NCBI RefSeq assembly: GCF_003814555.1
Contig: NZ_RKQN01000001.1
Coordinates: 702,546-766,545 of the forward strand
Direction: 5' to 3'
DNA length: 64,000 nucleotides
DNA from: Vulcaniibacterium tengchongense
Lineage (GTDB): Bacteria > Pseudomonadota > Gammaproteobacteria > Xanthomonadales > Xanthomonadaceae
Within the stretch, counting starts at the first letter, position 1; each line of letters opens with the position of its first letter. The position numbers and the translations under genes are program-made. Shown here piece after piece: positions 24,351 through 34,129 of the stretch. Below the pieces are notes generated by a model. It was given only the letters and a program-made list of their open reading frames with translations. It had not been told where the DNA came from and did no database searches.

Positions 24351-27300
24351 GTGCGCTGCGGTATCAGGTTCGGATTGCAGGCAAGCGGTGTGTCGATGTT
24401 CCCGATGCGGAGCCGGACGAAGCGGGCGGCGATCGCCGCCGCGCTCGTGGCCGGAACGATGCCGCTGTCCGCGGCGGCGCAAGCCCCGCGCGTGCTCGAC
24501 GGCTTCGAAGACCCGGGCGCCTGGCGCCTGGTCACCTCCGACCAGGTCGGCGGCCGCCTGCGCGCGGTGCAGGGGCGCGACGGCAAGGCGCTGTGCCTGG
24601 ACTACGACTTCAACGGCGTGTCCGGCTACGCCGGCCTGCGGCGCGAGCTGCCGGTCGAATACCCGGCCGACTACGAGTTCGCGTTCCAGCTGCGCGGCGA
24701 TTCGCCGGCCAACGACCTGCAGTTCAAGGTCGCCGATGACAGCGGCGACAACGTCTGGTGGGTCAACCGCGTGTCGTACGCGTTCCCGCGCGAGTGGACG
24801 CCGGTCGTCTACAAGAAGCGCCACATCAGCCGCGCCTGGGGCCCGGCGCCCGACCCGACGCTGCGCCGCAGCCGCTCGCTGGAATTCACGGTTTACAACC
24901 GGGTCGGCGGCAAGGGCACGGTCTGCTTCGATACCTTGACCTTCCGCGCGCGGCCGGGGGAGGTCACGCCGCCGCCGCGGCCGGTCGCGCGCGCCAGCCA
25001 GGCGCTGGCCGGCGGCGCGGCCGCGTACGCGGTCGACGGCGACGCGGACACCGCCTGGCGCGCGAACGCGGGCGCCAGCCTGAGCCTGGACCTGGGCCGC
25101 CTGCGCGAGTTCGGCGGCGTGCGCCTGCATTGGCGCGAAGGCGAGGGCGCGGCGCGCTACCGCCTCGACCTGTCGGCCGACGGCCGCGACTGGCGCGAGG
25201 TCCGCGCGGTGGAGGCCGGCAACGGCGGCGAGGACCCGATCGCGCTGCCCGAATCCGAAGCGCGCTACTTGCGCCTGCGGCTGGAAGGCGAGCCGGGCCG
25301 CGCCTACGCGCTGGGCGAACTGACCGTCGAGCCGCTCGAGTTCGGCGCCACGCCCAACGACTTCGTCAAGGCGCTCGCCCGCGACGCGCGCCGCGGCGCG
25401 TTCCCGCGCGGCTTCCACGGCGAGCAGCCGTACTGGACCATCGTCGGCCTCGACGGCGGCATCGAGCAGGGGCTGATCGGCGAGGACGGCGCGGTCGAAG
25501 TGGGCAAGGGCGGTTTCAGCATCGAGCCGTTCGTGCGGATCGAGGACGGCGGCGACGCGAGGCTGGTCACCTGGGCCGACGCGGCCACGCGCCAGTCGCT
25601 GCAGGACGGCTACCTGCCGATCCCGAGCGTGCACTGGCAGCACCCCGACTTCGCCCTCGACGTGACCGCCTTCGCCCGCGGCACGCCGCAGCAGTCGCAA
25701 CTGGTCGCGCGCTACCGCCTGCGCAACACCGGCGCGCGGCCGCGCGACTACACCCTGGCGCTGGCGGTGCGGCCGTTCCAGGTCAACCCGCCGAGCCAGT
25801 TCCTCAACACCGTCGGCGGCGTCAGCGAGATCCGCGAGCTGGCCATCGACGGCGCCACCGTCTCGGTGGACGGCCGCCCGCGCGTGTTCGCGAAGCAGGC
25901 ACCGGAGCGGGCGTTCGCCACCCCGTTCGACGGCGGCTTGGACGTGACGCACCTGGCCGCGCGCGAGCTGCCAGCGCAGGCGCGCGTGCGCGACGCCACC
26001 GGCCTGGCCTCGGGCGCGCTGCTGTACCGCGTGCGCCTGGCGCCCGGCGAGTCGCGCGAGTTCGACCTGCTGGTGCCGCTGACCGGCGACCTGCCGTTCA
26101 AGCACCGCGACTGGGACGCCGCGGCCTGGCAGCGGGAGGTCGCCGCGCAGTGGCGCGACAAGCTCGACCGGGTGCGGCTGCGCGTGCCGGAGCCGGGCCG
26201 GCGCATCGTCGACACGCTGCGCACGAACCTGGCGCACATGCTGATCACCCGCATCGGCCCGCGCCTGCAGCCGGGCACGCGCTCGTATTCGCGCGCCTGG
26301 ATCCGCGACGGCGCGATGATCGGCGAGGGCCTGCTGCGCATGGGCCGCGAGGACGTGGCCGAGGAATTCCTGCGCTGGTACGCGCCTTACCAGTTCGACA
26401 GCGGCAAGGTGCCGTGCTGCGTCGACGACCGCGGCAGCGACCCGGTGCCCGAGAACGACAGCCACGGCGAGCTGATCTTCACCGTCGCCGAGGTCTACCG
26501 CTACACCCGCGACCGCGCATTGCTGGAGGCGATGTGGCCGCACGTGGCCGGCGCGGTGCAGTACATGGACGAGCTGCGCCTGAGCGAGCGCACCGAGGAG
26601 AACCGCGCGCGCAACCCGGCGTTCTACGGCCTGATGCCGGCCTCGATCAGCCACGAGGGCTACTCGGCCAAGCCGATGCACTCGTACTGGGACAACTTCT
26701 GGGCGCTGCGCGGCTACAAGGACGCGGTGCGGATCGCGCAATGGCTGGGCCGCGAGGAAGAGGCCCAGCGCTTCGCCGCCTCGCGCGACCAGTTCCGCGC
26801 CGACCTGTACGCCTCGCTCGGCATCGCCACCCGGCAGCACGGCATCGACTTCCTGCCCGGCGCGGCGGAACTGGGCGACTTCGACGCCACCTCCACCACC
26901 ATCGCGCTCGCCCCCGGCGGCGAACAGGGCCTGCTGCCGCAGGACCTGCTCGAGAACACCTTCGAGCGCTACTGGCGCGAGTTCGTGCAGCGCCGCGACG
27001 GCCGGCGCGAATGGAAGGACTACACGCCCTACGAGCTGCGCACCGTGGGCACCTTCGTGCGCCTGGGCTGGCGCGAGCGCGCGCACGAGGCGCTGGACTT
27101 CTTCTTCGCCGACCAGCAGCCGCGCGCCTGGAACCAGTGGGCCGAGGTGGTCTCGCGCACCCCGCGCAAGCCGTTCTTCGTCGGCGACCTGCCGCACGCC
27201 TGGGTGGAATCCGACTACGTCCGCTCCGCACTGGACCTGTTCGCCTACACCCGCGACCGCGACGAGGCGCTGGTGGTCGCCGCCGGCATTCCCGCCGACT

Positions 27301-27566
27301 GGCTGAAGGGCGAGGGCGTCGCCGTCGAAGGCCTGCGCACCCCGTACGGCCCGCTCGGCTACACCCTGCGCGAGGCCAACGGCAAGCTGCGCCTCACCCT
27401 CGCGCCCGGCCTGCGCCTGCCGCCGGGCGGGGTGGTGCTGCAGTGGCCGTACCCGCAACCGCCCGGCGCGACGCGCATCGACGGCAAGCCGGCGCCGTGG
27501 CGGGGCGACGAGCTGCGCATCGGATCGGCCGGCGCGGAAGTGGAGATCGCGTTGCCATCTCGATAG
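24351..27566 (+). CDS. Secreted glycosidase-like protein: CBM-like + discoidin (F5/8C) + six-hairpin barrel
   Basis: This is a 1071-aa exported protein. An N-terminal signal (cleavage near SAAAQ) is followed by a jelly-roll domain (about residues 47-205, VLDGFEDPGAWRLV). Next comes a coagulation-factor-5/8-type discoidin domain (about 210-325, AVDGDADTAWRANAGASLSLDLGRLREFGGVRLHW). A beta-sandwich linker leads to an (alpha/alpha)6 barrel (about 600-1000) with SRAWIRDGAMIGEGLLRMG, PENDSHGELIFTVAEVYR and HSYWDNFWALRGYKDA. Such barrels occur in several exo-acting glycosidase families; the substrate is not assignable here. The GTG at 24351 follows a strong Shine-Dalgarno (AAGAGGAGAGG); an ATG at 24396 is the alternative. 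Confidence 0.82.
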   Translation: MRCGIRFGLQASGVSMFPMRSRTKRAAIAAALVAGTMPLSAAAQAPRVLDGFEDPGAWRLVTSDQVGGRLRAVQGRDGKALCLDYDFNGVSGYAGLRRELPVEYPADYEFAFQLRGDSPANDLQFKVADDSGDNVWWVNRVSYAFPREWTPVVYKKRHISRAWGPAPDPTLRRSRSLEFTVYNRVGGKGTVCFDTLTFRARPGEVTPPPRPVARASQALAGGAAAYAVDGDADTAWRANAGASLSLDLGRLREFGGVRLHWREGEGAARYRLDLSADGRDWREVRAVEAGNGGEDPIALPESEARYLRLRLEGEPGRAYALGELTVEPLEFGATPNDFVKALARDARRGAFPRGFHGEQPYWTIVGLDGGIEQGLIGEDGAVEVGKGGFSIEPFVRIEDGGDARLVTWADAATRQSLQDGYLPIPSVHWQHPDFALDVTAFARGTPQQSQLVARYRLRNTGARPRDYTLALAVRPFQVNPPSQFLNTVGGVSEIRELAIDGATVSVDGRPRVFAKQAPERAFATPFDGGLDVTHLAARELPAQARVRDATGLASGALLYRVRLAPGESREFDLLVPLTGDLPFKHRDWDAAAWQREVAAQWRDKLDRVRLRVPEPGRRIVDTLRTNLAHMLITRIGPRLQPGTRSYSRAWIRDGAMIGEGLLRMGREDVAEEFLRWYAPYQFDSGKVPCCVDDRGSDPVPENDSHGELIFTVAEVYRYTRDRALLEAMWPHVAGAVQYMDELRLSERTEENRARNPAFYGLMPASISHEGYSAKPMHSYWDNFWALRGYKDAVRIAQWLGREEEAQRFAASRDQFRADLYASLGIATRQHGIDFLPGAAELGDFDATSTTIALAPGGEQGLLPQDLLENTFERYWREFVQRRDGRREWKDYTPYELRTVGTFVRLGWRERAHEALDFFFADQQPRAWNQWAEVVSRTPRKPFFVGDLPHAWVESDYVRSALDLFAYTRDRDEALVVAAGIPADWLKGEGVAVEGLRTPYGPLGYTLREANGKLRLTLAPGLRLPPGGVVLQWPYPQPPGATRIDGKPAPWRGDELRIGSAGAEVEIALPSR

Positions 27567-27646
27567 CGCGGGCCAGGACTCGGCGGCCCCGTCTTCCGCG
27601 CAAAGAATCCGCGGCAAGGAGCGTAGAAACTCCTCAGGCAGCGGTG

Positions 27647-27675
27647 CCCACCTCCGTCATACCGGTGGGTTTTTT
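27647..27675 (+). terminator. T-tract hairpin downstream of the glycosidase gene
   Basis: CCCACC (27647-27652) can pair with GGTGGG (27664-27669), followed directly by six T residues. It lies 81 bases after the glycosidase stop. It is the probable end of the plus-strand operon, or part of the structured element that follows. Confidence 0.65.
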
Positions 27676-27830
27676 GCGCCCGCACTTCGCTGCGGGCGCA
27701 AACCGGCGCGATGCCTGCGTCGGGAGAGCGGCTAATACAGCACCCGCAAGGGAAATACGCCCGCCGTCTGCGGTTTCTGACCTCCCGACTTCCCGTCCAC
27801 GCCCGTGGCCGGGCCACTTCATGGACTGAG
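27673..27830 (+). ncRNA. Structured, probably non-coding RNA-like block of unknown class
   Basis: There is a dense succession of stems. A 12-bp perfect hairpin (27673-27684 with 27691-27702) is followed by an 8-bp closing stem GTCGGGAG (27719-27726) with CTCCCGAC (27782-27789). That stem encloses a CCC-GCAA-GGG hairpin with a GNRA-type loop (27743-27752), and a GTGGCC/GGCCAC hairpin lies beyond. The GNRA loop exists only in the plus-strand reading. No reading frame looks coding. The CAGCACCCGCAAGGGAAATA wording reminds me of phage antisense RNAs of the C4 type, but I cannot verify this. Confidence 0.4.
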
Positions 27831-27872
27831 AAAAATTTGGAAGTGGAGGCCGAGTGAGCTCTTGCGCGGACC

Positions 27873-28124
27873 GATGAGGTCCGGGATCCGTCCACCGACG
27901 TCCGCGACGTCTCCATTGAGGTCGCCGACCTCTCCACAGACGTCGCGGACCTCGCCATGGAGGTCGCTGACCTGACGGTTGAGGTCGCCAACGTCTCGCA
28001 AGAGGCCCGCGACCTCATCGATGACGTCGGCGACGGCTTGGTTGAGGTGCGGGACCTTTCGGATGAGGTCGCCGATATGAACGATGAGGTCAATGACGTC
28101 ATCGATGACGTCATCGACCTCATT
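27873..28124. repeat. Twelve tandem 21-bp repeats encoding coiled-coil heptads
   Basis: There are exactly twelve 21-bp units with no length change, consensus GATGAGGTCGCCGACCTCTCC with divergence between units. On the plus strand they read as heptads of the type xEVxDLx. On the minus strand they read as DVxDLNx-like heptads, because GTC/GAC and CTC/GAG are complementary. Plus-strand frame 27957-28220 (ATG start) and minus-strand frame 27819-28295 (GTG or later starts) are both open. Neither has a convincing Shine-Dalgarno, so I do not call a gene. Confidence 0.9.
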
Positions 28125-28238
28125 TTTGCAACGGTGGTGGGGCCGAGGCCGATACGCCGCCATGCGGAACACGGGAGCGGGGGCGGCCGAGGGTGTCCGA
28201 TCGCTTTCCTTGGGCCGTAGACGCATAGCGCCCGGAAA

Positions 28239-28268
28239 CGCTGTCGATCGAATGCGCGATCGACAGCG
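28239..28268 (-). terminator. Hairpin terminator after edd
   Basis: A perfect 12-bp stem (CGCTGTCGATCG/CGATCGACAGCG) with a 6-base loop lies about 55 bases beyond the edd stop on the minus strand. It is followed by a short T run (TTT). It probably ends the zwf-glk-pgl-edd transcript and separates it from the repeat region. Confidence 0.65.
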
Positions 28269-28322
28269 TGCGTACGGGCAAGCCCCTTCCCGCACGCCGG
28301 CGGGCCGGCGCGCGGCGGGCGC

Positions 28323-30185
<1,863 letters not shown>

Positions 30186-30261
30186 CGAGCTCTCCTTGGG
30201 AACATGGGATCGTCGACGCGGCGTACAGGATGCGCGGCCGCGCGTGCAGCGCGCGTGCGCG

Positions 30262-31008
30262 TCAGCGGCACCAGTGCACCTGCAGCGGCGCGGTCCCGCC
30301 GCCGCCGAGCGCCACCAGCACCGGCCAGCGCAGCGCGTCGCCGTCGGCGAGCGCGGCCTCGAACACCTCGCGCTTGCGGAGGCCGCGCAGCAGCAGCATG
30401 CGGCACGCGGCGCGCGCGAGGCCGGCGGGCGTGAGGCTGATCCGGCGCGGCCAGCCCCGCGCGCCGGGGCAGCCGGCGGCGTCGACGGCGACGTAGGCCT
30501 GGCGGCTCTGCAGCGTGCGCTCCAGCTCGCGCATGCCGGGGAACAGCGACGCGGTGTGGCCGTCCTCGCCCATGCCGAGCACCGCCACGCTGGCCGGCTC
30601 GTGCGCGTGCGCGTTGGCCGCCGCCACCGCTTCCTCGATCGGTCGCCCGGCCCGGGTCAGCGGCTCGAAGCGCGCCTGGGCGGCGTGGTCCTGCAGCAGC
30701 GTGTCGCGGACCAGGCGCGCGTTGCTGTCCGCATCGTCGGGGTGCAGCCAGCGTTCGTCGACGAGGGCGACGTCGATCCGGGGCCAGTCCAGCGGCGCCT
30801 TGGCCAGCGCGCGGTACACCGGTGCCGGCGTCTCGCCGCCGGACACCAGCAGGCGCACGCGCGGGCGCTGCGAGAGGCTGCGGCGCAGCTCGGCCGCGAT
30901 CGCGACCGCGCTGGCCCAGGTCCACACCTCCGCGTTCGGGTGGGCGTGCAGCACGTGGCGCGCGGAGGCGGGCCGCGACGCAGCCGGGGGAACGGAGTCG
31001 TGGGGCAT
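30262..31008 (-). CDS. pgl: 6-phosphogluconolactonase
   Basis: This is a 248-aa NagB/Pgl-type hydrolase that opens 6-phosphogluconolactone between Zwf and Edd. Landmarks are [18 protein letters not shown] (about residues 52-69), [27 protein letters not shown] and [18 protein letters not shown], all typical of Pgl. It lies 76 bases upstream of edd and 341 bases downstream of glk. The first ATG (31008) gives a slightly long N terminus, and an ATG a few residues later is not available before the conserved fold. Confidence 0.93.
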   Translation of the reverse strand: MPHDSVPPAASRPASARHVLHAHPNAEVWTWASAVAIAAELRRSLSQRPRVRLLVSGGETPAPVYRALAKAPLDWPRIDVALVDERWLHPDDADSNARLVRDTLLQDHAAQARFEPLTRAGRPIEEAVAAANAHAHEPASVAVLGMGEDGHTASLFPGMRELERTLQSRQAYVAVDAAGCPGARGWPRRISLTPAGLARAACRMLLLRGLRKREVFEAALADGDALRWPVLVALGGGGTAPLQVHWCR

Positions 31009-31349
31009 GGGCGGATCGTGGCACAGGGCGACGTAAGGCGTCGTTCAAGCGCGGCGCCTCGCGGACCGGAAAAACGTGACCCAGGCGCGGGTTCGAACCG
31101 GTGGCGGCGGCGGGGCCGACGGCGGCGCTTCGCGAGAGACGCGTCCGGTCGCGCCATTCGCCGCGCCGATCGCGGGTCGAACGCCGGCGCTCCCGGGCGG
31201 GCCGGGCGTCCGCATGCGGGCTTCGCCGCGCGCCGCGCGCCGGACGCGTCGCCGCCTCGCTCGGCTTCGTGCGCCACTGGGGTTGCGGCCGCGCGGGACG
31301 GCGGGGCCGGCGGCGTCGGATCGAGGAGAAAAGCGGGGCGGCGCGCCGC
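31009..31349 (-). other. 341-bp gap inside the glk-pgl interval
   Basis: No gene is supported: all frames here are Arg/Ala/Pro-rich with no recognisable motif. It is unusual in an otherwise compact operon and could hold a separate promoter for pgl-edd, but I see no clear hexamers. Confidence 0.45.
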
Positions 31350-32327
31350 TCAGAGCGGCACGTGCTGCTGCGCCAGCGCGGCCGCGCCCAGCAGCCCCGG
31401 CTGCGGATGGGTCACCGCCAGGGTCGGGATCTTCGCCATCACCGGCGAGAACCGGCCCTTCTGCTCGAAGCGCGCGCGGAACCCGGAGTGGGCGAGGGTG
31501 GGCAGCAGCTTCGGCACCAGGCCGCCGGTGAGGAACACGCCGTCCCAGGCGCCCAGCGTCAGCACCAGGTCGCCGGCGGCGGCGCCGAACACGGCGCAGA
31601 ACACGTCCAGCGTGCGCAGGCAGCGCGCGTCGCCCGCCTTGGCCCGCGCGGTGATGTCCGGCGGGGTCATCGGGCCCGGGTCCTCGCCGGCGATCAGGCT
31701 GAGCGCGCGGTGCAGGTTGACCAGGCCCATGCCGCTGACCAGGCGTTCGTTGGAGACGCGGCCGAACTCTTCCGACAGGCGCTTGAGGATCTCGATCTCC
31801 TCCGGCGTGCCCGGGGCGAAGCTGACGTGGCCGCCCTCGGTCTGCAGCGGGTAGTAGCGGCCGTCGCGGCGGATCAGCCCGCCGACGCCGAGGCCGGTGC
31901 CGGGGCCGATCACCGCGTAGGTGCGGTCGCCGTCGCCGCGGCCGGGCCAGCCGGTCGGCCCCACCGGCACCACGTCGGCCGGCCCGAGCAGCGACACCGC
32001 CATCGCCTGCGCGGCGAAGTCGTTGATCAGCCGCACCTGCTCCAGCCCGAGCGCCTCGCGGGTGCGGTCCGCCGAGATCACCCAGGGATGGTTGGTGATG
32101 CGCGCCACGTCGCCGTCGACGCGGCCGGCGACCGCGAACACGCCGCGGCGCACGCGCGCGCCGTTGCCGTCGAGGTAGTGCTGCGCGGCGTGCGCGAGCG
32201 AGGGGAAGTCGGCGACGGCGAATTCGCCCACGCTGTCGGCGACGAGCGGCGATTGCGCGTCCTCGCGGGCGAGGGCGAAGCGGGCGTTGGTGCCGCCGAT
32301 GTCGGCGAGCAGGATGTCTGCGGTCAC
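31350..32327 (-). CDS. glk: Glucokinase
   Basis: This is an ATP-dependent glucokinase of the bacterial Glk family, 325 aa, phosphorylating intracellular glucose to glucose-6-phosphate. It has phosphate-binding DIGGTNARFAL (residues 9-19), the active-site LINDFAAQAMA (Asp catalytic base), IGPGTGLGVGGL, TEGGHVSFAP and VFLTGGLVPKL. It fits between hydrolysis of an imported oligoglucoside by the GH1 enzyme and oxidation by Zwf, whose gene is immediately upstream (64 bases). Confidence 0.96.
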   Translation of the reverse strand: MTADILLADIGGTNARFALAREDAQSPLVADSVGEFAVADFPSLAHAAQHYLDGNGARVRRGVFAVAGRVDGDVARITNHPWVISADRTREALGLEQVRLINDFAAQAMAVSLLGPADVVPVGPTGWPGRGDGDRTYAVIGPGTGLGVGGLIRRDGRYYPLQTEGGHVSFAPGTPEEIEILKRLSEEFGRVSNERLVSGMGLVNLHRALSLIAGEDPGPMTPPDITARAKAGDARCLRTLDVFCAVFGAAAGDLVLTLGAWDGVFLTGGLVPKLLPTLAHSGFRARFEQKGRFSPVMAKIPTLAVTHPQPGLLGAAALAQQHVPL

Positions 32328-32391
32328 GGGTTCGGGCGTTTCGCTGGGATACGGAGTCGTCTTCGGCTTGGCCTGCGCGCGGGCGCTTCGG

Positions 32392-33810
32392 TCAAAGGCC
32401 CCGCGGCCGGGCCAGCGTCGCGGGCAGGAACCGCGCGGCGTCGGCCGGGCCCCACGAGCCGGCAGGGTAATCGAGCACGGGGGCGGCCGTCAGCGACCAG
32501 GCGCGCTCGATGCTGTCGATCCACCGCCATGCGGCCTCGACCTCGTCGTCGCGCACGAACAGCGTCTGGTTGCCGCGCAGCGCGTCCACCAGCAGGCGCT
32601 CGTAGGCGATGCGGCGCTGCGGCGCCGGCGACATCGACAGGTCCAGCGACATCGGCCGCAGCTCCAGCGCGCCCCATTCCGGCGCGGCCAGGCTGCCCAT
32701 CAGGCCGAGCTCGATGGTCTCGTTCGGCTGCAGGCGCATGCGCAGGCGGTTGGGGCGCTCGCGGCCACGCGCCGGGCGGTCGAACAGCCAGTGCGCGACC
32801 GGCTTGAACGACACCAGCACCTCGGTCGTGCGCGCGGCCAGGCGCTTGCCGGTGACCAGGCGGAACGGCACGCCCGCCCAGCGCCAGTTGTCGATCCAGG
32901 TCTGCACCGCGACGAAGGTCTCCACCGGGGTGTCGTAGCGGAAGCCGGGCACCGCCTCGCCGTCGACCACGCCGGGGCCGTAGCGGCCGCGCACGGTGTC
33001 GGCGACCGCGGCGGTGGTCGACATCGGCCGCAGCGCGCGCAGCACCTTGCGCTTCTCGTCGCGGATGCTGTCGGCCTCGAGCGCGGATGGCGGCTCCATC
33101 GCGATCAGCGCCAGCAGCTGCAGCATGTGGTTCTGGACCATGTCGCGCAGCGCGCCGTAGCGGCCGTAGTAGGCCTCGCGGCCTTCGACGCCCGCGGTCT
33201 CGGCCACGAGGATGTCGACCGATTCGATCCAGCGGTGTTCCCACACCGCCTCCAGCAGGGTGTTGCCGAAGCGCAGCGCCAGCAGGTTCTGCACCGGCGC
33301 CTTGCCGAGGTAGTGGTCGATGCGGAAGATCCGCGCCTCGTCCAGGCAGGCGCGCAGCGCGGCGTTGATGGTCTGCGCCGAGGCCAGGTCGTGGCCGATC
33401 GGCTTCTCCAGCACCAGGCGCGAGGGCGCCTCGAGCAGGCCGGCGGCGCTCAGCCCCTGGGTGGCGGAGACGAACAGGTCCGGCGGGATCGCCAGGTAGC
33501 TCACGCCCGGCTTGCCGGCGAACCGCGCCAGCGCCGCGGCCACGGCCCCGGCGTCGCGCAGGTCGACCGCGGCGTAGTCGATGCGCTGCAGCAGGGCCTC
33601 GAGCAGCGCCGGGTCGTCCGCGCTTTCCTGCGCGAGGCGTTCGCGCAGCCAGTCGCGGAACTGCCCGGTCTCCATCGGCTGGTGCCCGACCGCGACCGTG
33701 CGGAAACCGCCGGGCAGCAGCCGGTCGCGCCACAGGTGCAGCAGCGACGGGAACAGATAGCGCTGGGCGAGATTGCCGGTGGCGCCGAACAGGAACAGGA
33801 GATCGTGCAT
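32392..33810 (-). CDS. zwf: Glucose-6-phosphate 1-dehydrogenase
   Basis: Zwf oxidises glucose-6-phosphate to 6-phosphogluconolactone with NAD(P)+. The 472-aa product has the dinucleotide-binding LFLFGATGNLAQR (residues 5-17), the substrate site RIDHYLGK (about 178-185) and the LEKPIGHD block. The family Gly-rich motif GASGDLA reads GATGNLA here, a mild variant. It is the first gene of the group and is preceded by an extended -10 promoter. Confidence 0.96.
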   Translation of the reverse strand: MHDLLFLFGATGNLAQRYLFPSLLHLWRDRLLPGGFRTVAVGHQPMETGQFRDWLRERLAQESADDPALLEALLQRIDYAAVDLRDAGAVAAALARFAGKPGVSYLAIPPDLFVSATQGLSAAGLLEAPSRLVLEKPIGHDLASAQTINAALRACLDEARIFRIDHYLGKAPVQNLLALRFGNTLLEAVWEHRWIESVDILVAETAGVEGREAYYGRYGALRDMVQNHMLQLLALIAMEPPSALEADSIRDEKRKVLRALRPMSTTAAVADTVRGRYGPGVVDGEAVPGFRYDTPVETFVAVQTWIDNWRWAGVPFRLVTGKRLAARTTEVLVSFKPVAHWLFDRPARGRERPNRLRMRLQPNETIELGLMGSLAAPEWGALELRPMSLDLSMSPAPQRRIAYERLLVDALRGNQTLFVRDDEVEAAWRWIDSIERAWSLTAAPVLDYPAGSWGPADAARFLPATLARPRGL

Positions 33811-33843
33811 GGGCCGGCGGAACGGTGGCTGCAGCGGATTGCT

Positions 33844-33852
33844 TCTATACCA
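33844..33852 (-). promoter_or_regulatory. Extended -10 promoter of zwf
   Basis: On the minus strand TGGTATAGA combines the extended element TGn with the -10 hexamer TATAGA. The zwf ATG lies 34 bases downstream. No TGTAAACG operator is seen here, so this group may be outside the LacI regulon or read from another control. Confidence 0.6.
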
Positions 33853-33997
33853 GCAACGCGGTTAGAAAGGCATCGCCGCGCGCGGCCTCGGGCGCTGCAT
33901 ACGTTTGCGGCGATCGGCCGCTGCGTTCTCGCGCGGCGCCCGTCGGCGGCGTGCGCGCTTGGGCGCGTGGCGTCGCATGGCGCGCATTGCGTCCCGG

Positions 33998-34033
33998 CCC
34001 TCGCCCCGGCCCTCTCCCGCAAGCGGGAGAGGG
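33998..34033. repeat. Palindromic repeat (CTCTCCCGC family)
   Basis: CCTCTCCCGCAAGCGGGAGAGG forms a 9-bp stem preceded by CCCTCGCCCCGG. It is the best preserved copy of the family also seen in the ccm operon gaps. Confidence 0.65.
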
Positions 34034-34129
34034 GGAACCGGCGGGCCCGCACGGGGAATCGCGCGGGTCCGTGGGCGGGAGAGGGCGCGCGCGGCCGCAA
34101 GCGGGAGCGGCGCGACGGCACCGCACCGC

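Larger units (their letters stand above)
33811..34129. other. 319-bp intergenic region zwf / beta-glucosidase
   Basis: No gene is supported. It contains the zwf promoter at its left end and two hairpin-forming repeat units (33998-34033 and a degenerate one around 34074-34113) after the beta-glucosidase stop. Confidence 0.55.

Noticed and set aside
27957-28220. Plus-strand ORF of 87 codons through the heptad repeats, called as a gene
   Set aside because: Its ATG falls inside the repeat array, leaving four upstream heptads untranslated, and no ribosome-binding site is present. Kept as a repeat finding instead of a CDS.
31080-31110. GGTTCGAACC resembling a tRNA T-arm
   Set aside because: The bases around it cannot form a 5-bp T-stem, and no acceptor stem, D-arm or anticodon arm can be drawn at the required distances.
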